A stretch of DNA of 64,000 nt from the NCBI RefSeq assembly GCF_009807035.1, contig NZ_WUBI01000001.1, positions 2,852,001 through 2,916,000 on the forward strand, in the 5' to 3' direction. The stretch is from Paenibacillus dendrobii (GTDB lineage: Bacteria; Bacillota; Bacilli; Paenibacillales; Paenibacillaceae). The notes under the pieces were generated by a model. The model had not been told where the DNA came from and searched no databases. It saw nothing but the letters and a program-made list of their open reading frames with translations. Shown in pieces: positions 17,398-28,136 of the stretch (positions within the stretch are counted from its first letter, which is position 1; the number at the start of each line of letters is the position of its first letter). Both the position numbers and the translations under genes were made by a program.

Positions 17398-17449
17398 GTA
17401 CAGTTTTTACTGTACGTTCTTTACATACGGTTAAAACGTTTGATACGAT
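17398..17449 (+). promoter_or_regulatory. opuA promoter with adjacent perfect palindrome
   Basis: TTTACA (17420-17425) and TACGAT (17444-17449) are 18 bp apart and form a plausible sigma-A promoter. Immediately upstream, GTACAGT-TTTT-ACTGTAC (17398-17415) is a perfect 7-4-7 inverted repeat. It is a candidate regulator-binding site in the divergent gbsR/opuA region. Confidence 0.55.
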
Positions 17450-17575
17450 ATTATTAGTTTGTTACACTGTTACACGTTGCTTATACGCCGGTTCATGATT
17501 CAACCAGAGCACACAGAACATAAGGGGTATGTTGGTAAGATTCATATTTAAATGGCTTTTAAGGGGGGATTGATC

Positions 17576-18770
17576 TTGTCCATCTTACAGCTTCAAAAGG
17601 TAAGCAAATTGTTCGGGCCTCATGCGGAAGAATGCGTGAAGCTGCTCGATCAAGGTTGGACCAAAGAAAAAGTAGCAAAGGAAAAATCCGTTACGGTCGG
17701 CGTTAACCGGGTCAGCCTCTCCATCGAGGAAGGCGAAATATTCGTCATCATGGGGCTATCAGGCAGCGGCAAATCAACGCTTGTGCGGATGCTGAACCGA
17801 CTGATCGAGCCTACGTCCGGGGAAATCCTGGTTCATGGCAAAGATCTGATGAAAATGAACAAGGAACAGCTGCGCACCGTGCGCCGCCAGACCATCAGCA
17901 TGGTATTTCAGAAATTCGCGCTGTTTCCGCACCGCACCGTGCTTGAAAACGTGGAATACGGCCTCGAAATACAGAAAAAAGAGAAACAGATGCGCCGCGA
18001 GAAGGCGAGACAATCGCTGGAACTGGTCGGGCTGAAGGGCTGGGAAGATAAACGCCCGGATGAGCTGAGCGGCGGGATGCAGCAGCGCGTCGGCCTTGCC
18101 AGGGCGCTCGCGAACGATCCCGAAATTCTGCTCATGGACGAAGCGTTCAGCGCGCTGGATCCCCTGATTCGGCGGGATATGCAGGATGAGCTGCTCGATC
18201 TGCAGGAGAAGATGAAGAAAACGATCATCTTCATTACGCATGATCTGGACGAAGCGCTTCGGATCGGCGACCGCATCGCTTTAATGAAAGACGGCGCGGT
18301 GGTCCAAGTCGGCACACCGGAGGAAATCCTGACGCAGCCGGCCAACGCGTACGTGGAGCGTTTCGTCGAAGATGTCGACTTGTCCAAGGTTCTGACCGCT
18401 TCGCACGTCATGCGACGTCCGGAAACGATCATGGCCGACCGCGGACCACGCGTCGCGCTCGAACTCATGCGTGAGCGCGGCATCTCGAACCTGTTCGTCG
18501 TGGACCGTACCAAACGTCTGCTCGGCGTCATTACGGCCGAGGATGCTTCGGCTGCCATGCGCAGCGGACAGTCTCTTGCAGACATTCTGATCACGGACGG
18601 TCCTCGGGTGCTTCCCGATGTCGTGATCAACGAGCTTTTCGAAATCACCAGCCTGGCCAAAGTGCCGCTGGCGGTCGTGGATGACGACAACCGTCTGCTC
18701 GGCGTCATCGTCCGCGGAGCCCTGCTTGGCGCCCTGGCGGGAGAAAACAACTCGAAGGAGGTGATTCCGG

Positions 18771-18793
<23 letters not shown>
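17576..18793 (+). CDS. opuAA: Glycine betaine ABC importer, ATPase subunit with CBS domains
   Basis: 405 residues from TTG 17576, which follows AAGGGGGG by 7 nt; the ATG at 17552 lies upstream of that Shine-Dalgarno and is unlikely. The ATPase domain shows Walker A GLSGSGKST, LSGGMQQRVGLARA and LLMDEAFSALDP. Two CBS repeats follow (about residues 280-395), which in OpuA-type systems sense ionic strength. The characteristic N-terminal extension with FGPHAEECVKLL is also present. The gene overlaps opuAB by 23 bp. Confidence 0.95.
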
Positions 18794-20520
<1,727 letters not shown>

Positions 20521-20537
20521 AAATGAATTCTTTTCAT

Positions 20538-20671
20538 GCGGTTTGACCGCTGCGGGTACGGATCGTTCTTCCGATCGCTGTTGCCTCCAAATTTTTTCTG
20601 AATATATTAAAAAGGGTTAAAATTAGGAGGCAAAGGCGACCGCTTCGCTTCTTCAGAACGATTCCGTCCCC
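20538..20671. repeat. Large imperfect inverted repeat after opuAC
   Basis: The left arm (20554-20595) and right arm (20619-20671) are imperfectly complementary. The innermost 15 bp (TTGCCTCCAAATTTT, 20581-20595, against 20619-20633) match at 14 positions. An outer block (ACGGATCGTTCT-like) recurs as its complement near 20655-20667. The right arm carries an insertion of about 11 bp. A small hairpin GCGGT-TTG-ACCGC (20538-20550) directly follows the opuAC stop. No T-run follows the large stem. It could be a mobile palindromic element remnant or a stable mRNA 3' structure. Confidence 0.6.
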
Positions 20672-20722
20672 TCCGCTACTTTTGCTTCTTTCGATATACA
20701 AATTACAATGTACAAAAAAAGA

Positions 20723-20760
20723 AACTCCAGGCACCGTTCATCCGGTCCTGGAGTTCTTTT
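20723..20760. terminator. Bidirectional terminator between opuA and the DUF6081 gene
   Basis: AACTCCAGG (20723-20731) pairs with CCTGGAGTT (20747-20755). CTTTTT follows on the plus strand, and an A-run (20714-20720) gives a U-tract for the minus strand. Confidence 0.88.
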
Positions 20761-20796
20761 TATATTTCTAGATCAATCCACACAAGCTATGGCTCC

Positions 20797-21561
20797 TTAT
20801 TCTTTGTCCTTCGTAGCCTTCTTGCCTTCCGCGCGATCGTTGATCGTTACCGTTACCGGCGAGTACTCCGCGATCACGGTTTGTCCATGGATCGACACGC
20901 TGCCTTCCGGCGAGATGTCCTTCTCGGTCATGATGCCGAGCGCGATCGTGAACTCGTTGAATTTGATCGGAATGTTTTTTTCGTGGCGGATTTCCACCCC
21001 GTTCAGGTAAAATACCGCTTCATCATTACCGCGATCATACGTGATTTTGTATGTGTTGAACTCGCGCGCTTTGAAGTTGGTGTCTTCCTTGAAAATGCAG
21101 AAATAACGCGTTTTGTCGGACGGAGGCACTTCCACTCCCGGGAAAGGAAGCACGGCGTACACGCTGGCGTACTTATCGTTGCCCGCAAAAAAATCGAGCG
21201 CCGCGCCGGTCGTGAAGTCCAGCAGGTTCAGCGATACGTAGCCGTCATACAGATCGTTCGGAGCGGTATTTTCGCTGCGGGCACGGATCTGCAGCTCGAA
21301 GCTGACCTCACCCGACTCGGGTACCTTGATCGTTTCCACGGAATAATACATATGCTTGGCGTTGTCCAGGATTTGAATCTGATGATTCTCGCGGCTCAGT
21401 GGAGCCCGTACATACAGGATGCCGTTGCGCACGATGACGACCGCGTTCGGTTCGCGGTATTCCCAGAAGGAACCGTCAGGAAGCGGAAAACCGCCTACCT
21501 TCCAAACTTCGCCTTCCGATAGAATCGTATGAAAATCACCGATGACTTTTTGTTGTTCCAT
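20797..21561 (-). CDS. DUF6081-like conserved protein
   Basis: 254 residues, no signal peptide, rich in beta-strand pattern. The segment YKITYDRGNDEAVFYLNGVEIRHE suggests a concanavalin/LamG-like jelly-roll fold, as in proteins annotated DUF6081. No catalytic motif is evident. AAAGGAAG precedes ATG 21561. It lies 54 bp downstream of a UbiA-family gene on the same strand and probably shares its transcript. The role is unknown. Confidence 0.72.
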   Translation of the reverse strand: MEQQKVIGDFHTILSEGEVWKVGGFPLPDGSFWEYREPNAVVIVRNGILYVRAPLSRENHQIQILDNAKHMYYSVETIKVPESGEVSFELQIRARSENTAPNDLYDGYVSLNLLDFTTGAALDFFAGNDKYASVYAVLPFPGVEVPPSDKTRYFCIFKEDTNFKAREFNTYKITYDRGNDEAVFYLNGVEIRHEKNIPIKFNEFTIALGIMTEKDISPEGSVSIHGQTVIAEYSPVTVTINDRAEGKKATKDKE

Positions 21562-21615
21562 GTTGCTTCGACTTCCTTTCTGTGATGGATCAGTCCCTGT
21601 CCAAATGATGTGTTA

Positions 21616-22533
21616 TCAGATGAGTCCTTGAATGAATAAGCATACCATCATGATCACGCCGCTCAGTTGCGCCGATTTGACGGACGCGCCCATAAGCGGC
21701 AGATACGCGTGAGACGTGTTTTGCGGCTTCAGCTTGCCGTATACCTGATACAGCGGCAGCATGGCCGGAAGTGCAATGAGTCCATACACCGGAAGCGCTC
21801 CGGCGATCACGCTGACGATCAGCGTCAAAGCGGCGAGCAGAAGAAGAAAACGCGAGAAATTAAGTGCTCTGCGTTCGCCCCATACGACGACAAGCGTGCG
21901 TTTGCCTGCCTGGCGGTCAGCCTGCCAATGCAGAAAGTGATGGTTGAACAGAATCAGCGTCGTGAGAAGTCCGATCGGCAGCGAGAGCAGCAGCGCTCTT
22001 AGATCGAGATGCGAGGTTTGGACGTAATATGCGCCCATCACCGGCAGCACCCCGAAGGACAGCAAAATGGCGATCTCGCTGTATCCTTTCCCCCTGTATC
22101 CGAATTTCAGCGGAGGAGCCACATAGAAGTATGCGATCAATCCGCCCAGAGCTCCGAATACAAAAGCCCAGATACCTGAGAAAATCGCCAGCACAATGCC
22201 GCAAACGGCAGCGAGTGCGAACAATCCCCAGGTCACGGCCGCAAACTTCCGAACGCTCCAGATCTGGTTGGTCAAAAATCCGGAGTTGGTGGATACCGCA
22301 TCGACGGTTTCTTTGGCCGCCGTATCCGTTCCGCTCTTGAAGTCCCACAGATCGTTGATCATGTTGGAGAACAAATGGGCAGCCGCGGCACCCACGAGCG
22401 TTACCAGGAACAGCCAGACGTTGAACATCCCGTTCCACACAAAAGCCCCGAGTGCGCCCAGCGCAACCGGAATGAGCATCACGGGCACCACACCGAACCT
22501 CGATGCCTTTCTAAATTGTTTGAGCATGTCCAC
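21616..22533 (-). CDS. UbiA family prenyltransferase
   Basis: 305 residues, about eight to nine membrane segments. The first Asp-rich motif is NDLWDFKSGTD (about residues 45-58), with the second-loop HWQADRQAGKRT typical of UbiA/MenA. Such enzymes join an isoprenoid diphosphate to an aromatic acceptor in the membrane. It is not clearly MenA, and the acceptor is unknown. The start is GTG 22533, 6 nt after AAAGGGG, with ATG 22527 as alternative. The co-directional DUF6081 gene follows. Confidence 0.88.
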   Translation of the reverse strand: MDMLKQFRKASRFGVVPVMLIPVALGALGAFVWNGMFNVWLFLVTLVGAAAAHLFSNMINDLWDFKSGTDTAAKETVDAVSTNSGFLTNQIWSVRKFAAVTWGLFALAAVCGIVLAIFSGIWAFVFGALGGLIAYFYVAPPLKFGYRGKGYSEIAILLSFGVLPVMGAYYVQTSHLDLRALLLSLPIGLLTTLILFNHHFLHWQADRQAGKRTLVVVWGERRALNFSRFLLLLAALTLIVSVIAGALPVYGLIALPAMLPLYQVYGKLKPQNTSHAYLPLMGASVKSAQLSGVIMMVCLFIQGLI

Positions 22534-22905
22534 ACAATGCCCCTTTCTTGTTTAAAATACCCGTGCCATGCCGGGAATATCACATTCGCACGGAATATGA
22601 ATGAGAACAGCCAACAAAGCAAATGATAAATTTCACAAACCTTCCCATTTGGTATATAAATGGAACTAAAAAGGAGAAAACTTCTCCTCTGGAACGAAAT
22701 CAAGGAGAAGCACAAATTAGTTTATTTGTATGGCAGCAAAATGACATCGGAGCTGCATTAGTAATAGGAAGAAAGTTGTGTTTCGTACTCTTCAAGGATA
22801 GCATACTTTATCGGATTTTGTCATGAAGTTGTAGAATTTACATCGGAAAAGAATGTCAAAAGTCATGGCGTTCCATTGTTCTCTTTCCCGAATGCTCTAA
22901 CCTCC
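22534..22905. other. AT-rich gap without a convincing gene
   Basis: The 372 bp between the UbiA and adenylyltransferase genes are AT-richer than their neighbours. A small inverted repeat AGGAGAA-AAC-TTCTCCT (22672-22688) is present without a following T-run. A 67-codon plus-strand frame at 22623 resembles nothing I recognise and lacks a clear Shine-Dalgarno. Confidence 0.5.
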
Positions 22906-23763
22906 TTATTGATTCAAAGAACAATATATATTTTTCGTATACTCCGTGATGGCCGCATCATAGTCCGGATACTCATAATTCAGTATTTTTGCCACGTCCT
23001 GGGCGTATTTTCTGAACAGCGCATAACAGTCAAACAGTGATTTCCACATGTTGGGGTAGCTATTCTCGGTGTATGTAGAAAGCAATACATCCCAATCCTT
23101 TTCGGGGAGGTAACGGTCAATAAATTTATAGTTTTTGCCCACGCTGAAGTCACACCCTCTTTCGCATCCGATATGCCAAGACATCATTCTCAGCAGGTTC
23201 GGGCGGGCAATTTCGTTCAAATGATCGATGGCAAACAGGATCTCCTGTCTTGCCAAGCCCTTCACGACATACGTTGAAACCATCCAAAATTCATTGCAGC
23301 AGTCATCGAATTCCCTGGCCGTCGGCTTTTTGATCCAATATTGCTTGTCGTCCGCCGCCACTTCATGCGGGATGCGACCGTCTTTATCAACCAAAATTTC
23401 GACCAGTCCGTCGCTGTCTGCAAAGTAAGCTTCCGTTTCTTCGACGGGGATGAGCGTCAGATCCAATTTATGACCGTCGGCAAAAAGAATGATATACGAA
23501 AACCAATTGCCGAGCTCGGGCGGAAACAGCTCCATGTCTTCCGGTTTTTGCATCATGAGACGATGTCCGAAACCATCCAGCCATGCATCATTCTCCTTGA
23601 AAGAATCCATCTCTGTGACAAAGTACGAAATATCGAAGTCCTGAAATGCATCCCGCGGAATGTTGCTGTTCGTGCGCGATCCTTCCAGGGTGACCATCCG
23701 GATTCGACCGTCATGCACGGCAAAATCCGTAAACTGCTTCATCATCTCTTCATCGCTTCTCAT
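22906..23763 (-). CDS. Aminoglycoside 6-adenylyltransferase (ANT(6)/AadK type)
   Basis: 285 residues, the usual length for the family. The nucleotidyltransferase motif is GSRTNSN followed by DFDIS (about residues 28-47), providing the Ser and paired Asp metal ligands. YLPEKDWD and the C-terminal Tyr-rich segment resemble AadK/AadE. Family members adenylylate streptomycin at position 6 in the cytoplasm. GGAGG lies 10 nt before ATG 23763. It appears monocistronic, with no transposase or other resistance gene near it, so an intrinsic chromosomal gene is likelier than recent acquisition. Confidence 0.88.
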   Translation of the reverse strand: MRSDEEMMKQFTDFAVHDGRIRMVTLEGSRTNSNIPRDAFQDFDISYFVTEMDSFKENDAWLDGFGHRLMMQKPEDMELFPPELGNWFSYIILFADGHKLDLTLIPVEETEAYFADSDGLVEILVDKDGRIPHEVAADDKQYWIKKPTAREFDDCCNEFWMVSTYVVKGLARQEILFAIDHLNEIARPNLLRMMSWHIGCERGCDFSVGKNYKFIDRYLPEKDWDVLLSTYTENSYPNMWKSLFDCYALFRKYAQDVAKILNYEYPDYDAAITEYTKNIYCSLNQ

Positions 23764-23843
23764 TGAACTTTAACCTCCATCCCATCTGATGCCTTTCAGG
23801 CATTACAATTATGCAATACGATTGTACACATCAAGGCGAAATA

Positions 23844-23878
23844 AAGCTATGAACACCGCTTAGCGGCATTCATAGCTT
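23844..23878 (-). terminator. Terminator of the beta-helix protein gene
   Basis: AAGCTATGAA (23844-23853) pairs with TTCATAGCTT (23869-23878) around an inner CCGCT/AGCGG stem. TTTATTTC follows on the minus strand. Confidence 0.75.
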
Positions 23879-23926
23879 GTGAAAGTCCCCCCGCTGATCG
23901 AATTCAGCCGGATATTTGTATTCGAA

Positions 23927-26602
23927 TTATCGCTTAATATTGTCTAGCGCCTTCTTGCCCAGCCGCTCCAGCAGCTGCTGTTTGTACAGGCTTTCGACCT
24001 TCACGTGCTTGCCAAGGCTTTCCCAGTAGCCATCGTTGCGCGGACGCGGATCATAATCGCTCGGAACGAGTCCTGGCACCTTCGGACCGACATGCCCGAT
24101 GGCATAGTTTTGCGCGGTAGGCGGCTGCTGCGAGGTCAGCTCATCCTCGGTGTTCCAGGAGACGTAGTTCGCCCCGGCCCAACCGTGGCCGCTGCCCAGC
24201 CAGCCGCGGTCGCGGATGGAGATCGGCGCGTCAATGTTGTCGAACAATCCGCCCACGGACCAGCGGTGATGCGGCTCGCTCGTGTTGAAGTTATTGACGG
24301 CCTTGCCGTCCAGGAACACGTTTGGCCCCTGCACGCGGCTGTCGACGACGAACGCATGCCGCGCCGTCTCAGTGTAAATCCGCTGCGCCAGGTTCAACTG
24401 GCCCATTTGGTGAATGACGTAGCGGCGTCCGCCGGTAATGATGCTGACCATGTCGTACATTTTGCTGTCCTGCACCGTGATCCACTTGGAGTTACGGCTC
24501 ATTTGCACCAACGAGTAAGACAGGTGGTACCCGGTCACGTCTCGCACCCAGCCGTTTTTCACGCTGTTAAACACGACGAAGCGTTCGGCATGATTTTCAT
24601 CCGCATAATACGGATCGGTCTGGCCATTGTCCATGGTCGTGTCCATGATGCTTGGATCGAATTCGGAATCCGCGCGCATATTTTCCACGCCAACCTTCTC
24701 GATCCGGGCGCTATCGGTGTATTTAAATATCTGACCGCCGCCCCATTTTTGCTCAATAGCGTTCGAGATCGGTGCGTCTACGGTAATCGTATTTCCGTTT
24801 ACAGCGGTGATGACGCGATCGAAGTCCAGGTTAAACGGCCCCCACTGGGTTACTGTGCCGCCCGGACGGTTGTAAATATAATCCATGCCGATTTCGTGAA
24901 TCCAGTTTTTATCGCCTATTCGGCGTACGACAATGGTATCTCCAACCTGGTAACTGCTTGCATCATCCACATGGAACGTACGGGAACCGGAAGGTACGTA
25001 CAGATCCGTGATCGTTTTCATGGAGGCGTTGTCGATGCTAAGACCCGTATTCTCCCCGATTTCAACCAGATTGCGCGGATTCGCTCCCGTGCCATAGATC
25101 AGGGTACCCTTTTCATCCTGTCCTTCGCCCCGCAGCACGATGCCACTGGCATTGATTTTCACGGTTCCGCCAACCTCGTATTTGCCTTTTTTCAGCAAAA
25201 CCGCACCGCGGAAGCCGTCTTTGCCGACTGGAAGCTGCGAGACCTCATCGATGGCCGCTTGAATGCGTGCCGTGTCGTCACCATCCCCCGGTTTCACCGT
25301 CGCTTTGACTTTGACATCCGGAATTTTCACGCCACCGCCCATATACCCGACGTTCGAGAAGTCCAGAATCTGATTGCCTCTGAAGTCGCTGATATAGACC
25401 ATTTTGCCGTCTTTTCCAAGGAACGCGATCTGGCTCTGGTCCTTCGGAATTTTATTTTTGGCCCACGCGGTAAAATAGAATGAATCGTAGACCGGCTGTT
25501 TGCCTTCCTGTTCCATTTTCAGGCGAATTTCATAGCGGCCTTCCTTTTCAGCTTTGCCTGAAGGCGTCCATTGCTTCGACTCACCCTTGCTTACAGCCAC
25601 AGGATCGAGCTTGGCAATGGTCTTTCCGCCGAAAATCAGCTCGCTGCTAAGCATGCCGTTTACGTTCGACACGGTGGACACGGAAGGGTATGTATCCTTC
25701 GGTTCGATCATGGCCGGCTGCCCGATTTCCGACATCATATGCGGATGGTTCAGCGTGGAATTCATCACGTAGCTCTCATCCAAGAATGCATTGGGATCGT
25801 CAACGACAATCCAGAAATCAGCCGTTTTGAGCTCCTGGGACGACTGTACCACGCCGTGTACCAATGCAGCACCGACCTGATTCGCTGTAAATGCTCCCGA
25901 TGGATCGATACTCACGTCTTGGGTGGTTGCGATAAAAGTCTTCGCGTAAGTCGTCAAATCCACTTCCTGTCCGGAATCCAGTTCTCCTTTCAGGACGAGT
26001 GTTCCGGTTTCCCCCTTATTAAGCCGGATTTCGGCGTTGTTAGGGTATTCCTTCCCGCTAGCGTCCGTAAAATAGATCCGCTTGAGCCCAGCCGGGGCTG
26101 ACGTTTCCGTACTGTTGTACACGGCCAGCTCTGACAACTGCACGTTCAAATCCTTGCTCAAGTTCAAATTCAGTTTGATATATCTTGCCGAAGTACTTTC
26201 GAACATCGCTGCCTCCGTCGCTGTGAGATCTTTATTTTTGCTGTATGCTTGATTCCAACTGCTGCCGTCATCCGAGTACAGGATTTGATAATCCTTCAGG
26301 TTATCCGCGCGATTGAGATGAATCATGACTTTGTTGAAGGTTTCCTGCGCTCCCAAATCCACCGAGATCCAGACGTTCATGTCATCCTGCCGGTCGATCG
26401 CCAGCGGCTGCCACACCGTCGACGCATCGCCATCTACGGCGTTGCCCGGTTTGCCGGAGCTTGCCTTTGCGGTTTTGCCAAGTGCCAGGTTGGCGCTTGA
26501 ATCCCCGGCCGCCGATGCTTTGCTGCTTCCGCCTGATAAAACAGGCAACATCAGAAGCAATGCCATAAATCCAAGGCCCAGCCTTTTCATCGAACCTGTC
26601 AA
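23927..26602 (-). CDS. Secreted discoidin plus pectate-lyase-like beta-helix protein
   Basis: 891 residues from TTG 26602 (GAGGTGGG 6 nt upstream; ATG 26590 is an alternative). Signal peptide about residues 1-31. A discoidin/F5-8C domain follows (about 36-170; NAVDGDASTVWQP and YIKLNLNL), then Ig-like beta regions, then a parallel beta-helix of the pectate lyase superfamily from about residue 430 (GDGDDTARIQAAIDEVSQLP, GAVLLKKGKYEVGG). It is probably an extracellular polysaccharide-active protein; specificity is unknown. A perfect cre match 23 bp upstream suggests CcpA repression. It has its own terminator and is probably monocistronic. Confidence 0.88.
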   Translation of the reverse strand: MTGSMKRLGLGFMALLLMLPVLSGGSSKASAAGDSSANLALGKTAKASSGKPGNAVDGDASTVWQPLAIDRQDDMNVWISVDLGAQETFNKVMIHLNRADNLKDYQILYSDDGSSWNQAYSKNKDLTATEAAMFESTSARYIKLNLNLSKDLNVQLSELAVYNSTETSAPAGLKRIYFTDASGKEYPNNAEIRLNKGETGTLVLKGELDSGQEVDLTTYAKTFIATTQDVSIDPSGAFTANQVGAALVHGVVQSSQELKTADFWIVVDDPNAFLDESYVMNSTLNHPHMMSEIGQPAMIEPKDTYPSVSTVSNVNGMLSSELIFGGKTIAKLDPVAVSKGESKQWTPSGKAEKEGRYEIRLKMEQEGKQPVYDSFYFTAWAKNKIPKDQSQIAFLGKDGKMVYISDFRGNQILDFSNVGYMGGGVKIPDVKVKATVKPGDGDDTARIQAAIDEVSQLPVGKDGFRGAVLLKKGKYEVGGTVKINASGIVLRGEGQDEKGTLIYGTGANPRNLVEIGENTGLSIDNASMKTITDLYVPSGSRTFHVDDASSYQVGDTIVVRRIGDKNWIHEIGMDYIYNRPGGTVTQWGPFNLDFDRVITAVNGNTITVDAPISNAIEQKWGGGQIFKYTDSARIEKVGVENMRADSEFDPSIMDTTMDNGQTDPYYADENHAERFVVFNSVKNGWVRDVTGYHLSYSLVQMSRNSKWITVQDSKMYDMVSIITGGRRYVIHQMGQLNLAQRIYTETARHAFVVDSRVQGPNVFLDGKAVNNFNTSEPHHRWSVGGLFDNIDAPISIRDRGWLGSGHGWAGANYVSWNTEDELTSQQPPTAQNYAIGHVGPKVPGLVPSDYDPRPRNDGYWESLGKHVKVESLYKQQLLERLGKKALDNIKR

Positions 26603-26624
26603 TAAAATCCCACCTCTCTAAAAT

Positions 26625-26638
26625 TGAAATCGCTTACA
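26625..26638 (-). promoter_or_regulatory. Perfect cre match upstream of the beta-helix protein gene
   Basis: TGAAATCGCTTACA fits every position of the cre consensus TGWNANCGNTNWCA. It lies 23 bp before the start codon, a position where CcpA would block transcription. Confidence 0.65.
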
Positions 26639-26864
26639 TTTTAACTTGCGCAGAAGCTCAATGAACATGTCATTTTTAGTGATGGGATTGTGTTTTGTTA
26701 AGAAAATGAACTTCTAGTGATGTTAGTGACTCTCTTTCAGAAGAATGGTCGAGAGGACATTTACGGAAAAAGAGTTTATTTTGCGCATAATGCGGGGTGC
26801 ATACCCTGCGGAACTACTAACGAGTTATTTTCACAAAAAAATAAAAGAGCAAGGCCCACTTCCT

Positions 26865-27392
26865 TTATTTCATCGATCGCGCCATCTCCACCATTTGTTC
26901 CTTGGTCAATTCTCCGCTGTCCATTTCCACGTAAGTGTCACCCTGTATCCAATGCAAAATGCCCCCGGGCATGGGCTCACGGCTACCCCATGCTTCGAAG
27001 TATCCTTTGGCTTTACCAATGTGGATGACTTCTCCCCTTTCTTCTTGTTGAAAATGCTCGGTCACGATCCTTGTCTGGCTTGTGCGATTTCGAAGATCAA
27101 TTTTGGTCATTTCCTTCTTATATGTATAGCCGCTTGCTTTATGCTGCTCTATACCGATCATGAAGTTTCCATTCCGATCAAAATAATGCAGCCTTACATT
27201 CGAAATGGACTGATCATACCTCAGAGGATAGGGCCACTTCACCTCGAACTTCCAATCACGGGTAATCTTTTCGCCGGGCAGGAGAAGTTTAAAGTCAGAA
27301 GCAGATATGAGTTTTTGTATATTTACGGTTTTTTCGCCATCAGTTAACCCACCAACTGAGATCGCTATCGCAAGCAGTACGTTGAATATCAA
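26865..27392 (-). CDS. Small exported protein, function unknown
   Basis: 175 residues if translation begins at TTG 27392, which has AAGGGG 10 nt upstream and yields a signal-peptide-like N-terminus (IFNVLLAIAISVGG). A longer frame from 27428 would place charged residues before the hydrophobic stretch. The C-terminal segment QGDTYVEMDSGELTKEQMVEMARSMK resembles the end of DUF4367-type proteins that test membrane or spore envelope lipoproteins. It lies 63 bp downstream of the DUF3888 gene and may be co-transcribed. Confidence 0.65.
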   Translation of the reverse strand: MIFNVLLAIAISVGGLTDGEKTVNIQKLISASDFKLLLPGEKITRDWKFEVKWPYPLRYDQSISNVRLHYFDRNGNFMIGIEQHKASGYTYKKEMTKIDLRNRTSQTRIVTEHFQQEERGEVIHIGKAKGYFEAWGSREPMPGGILHWIQGDTYVEMDSGELTKEQMVEMARSMK

Positions 27393-27455
27393 GTTATTCT
27401 CGCCCCTTCGTAAACATAGATCATTCAATGATTCGAACTGAACTGCCTGATTGGC

Positions 27456-27935
27456 TTATTCTACCCGTAAACCTTTTCCCCACTTCCGGATGCCAAGCGG
27501 CTGATTCTTAACCATGTCCGCATAATTGGGAGGGAAATCGCTCAAGACCGGATCCTTTAAATGTTTATAATGGACGAGCTTTACACCCCCAGGTGAAATT
27601 TTAAAAATAAACCGATCCTTTCCGGCCGTAATATGCGGGCCAACCGTAGGCGTCGCCTCTAAAGTCATGAAGAAGCTGAATGTCCGAAAACCGCTGATCC
27701 GGTCGATGTCTTTGACCTCGATCAAATACGGATATAACATGGGCGGAACCGTCAGTAGGCTTGCGTATGTTTTCTCCAACTGCGACTCCATGTATGGCAA
27801 AAGGACAAGGAGCAGCATGTCCTGCAACTGAAGCTCTTTTGAATCCGGATCATATTTTCCCTCAGCGAAACTCGCACTGCCGCACGATAATAAAAGAAAC
27901 AGAAACAAGGAGTAAATAACTAGCCGTTTTCTCAT
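27456..27935 (-). CDS. DUF3888 domain exported protein
   Basis: 159 residues from ATG 27935, which lies 7 nt after AGGAGG. The signal peptide (about residues 1-24) contains LLLSCGSASFA; a lipobox LLSC may make it a lipoprotein. The mature part, with QLQDMLLLVLLPYMESQLEKTY, is typical of DUF3888 proteins of Bacillus and Paenibacillus, whose function is unknown. Confidence 0.8.
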   Translation of the reverse strand: MRKRLVIYSLFLFLLLSCGSASFAEGKYDPDSKELQLQDMLLLVLLPYMESQLEKTYASLLTVPPMLYPYLIEVKDIDRISGFRTFSFFMTLEATPTVGPHITAGKDRFIFKISPGGVKLVHYKHLKDPVLSDFPPNYADMVKNQPLGIRKWGKGLRVE

Positions 27936-28136
27936 ATTCATACCTCCTAAACGATAGGGTTTTAAGTTACACGGCGATTTATGCATCACATGCTACTCTA
28001 CCCTAGCGCAAAGAGAGTGCCGCAGAAGCCAAGTACTGAAGGGGCACGCTCTCCGCATTTGTAATGTTTTGTTCATTCTCCGTTCATATAACTTCACTAC
28101 AATGGCCTTGAACCTAAGAACAGGAGGCTTCAGGCC

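Noticed and set aside
22672..22688. Short inverted repeat AGGAGAA/TTCTCCT as a terminator or operator
   Set aside because: No T-run and no promoter or regulator gene nearby to support either role.
22623..22826. 67-codon plus-strand frame in the gap before the adenylyltransferase gene
   Set aside because: No clear Shine-Dalgarno, no recognised similarity, and no terminator after it; it may be chance.
24005..25483. Long open frame antisense to the beta-helix protein gene
   Set aside because: The opposite strand carries signal peptide and domain motifs; this frame shows none and is a shadow.
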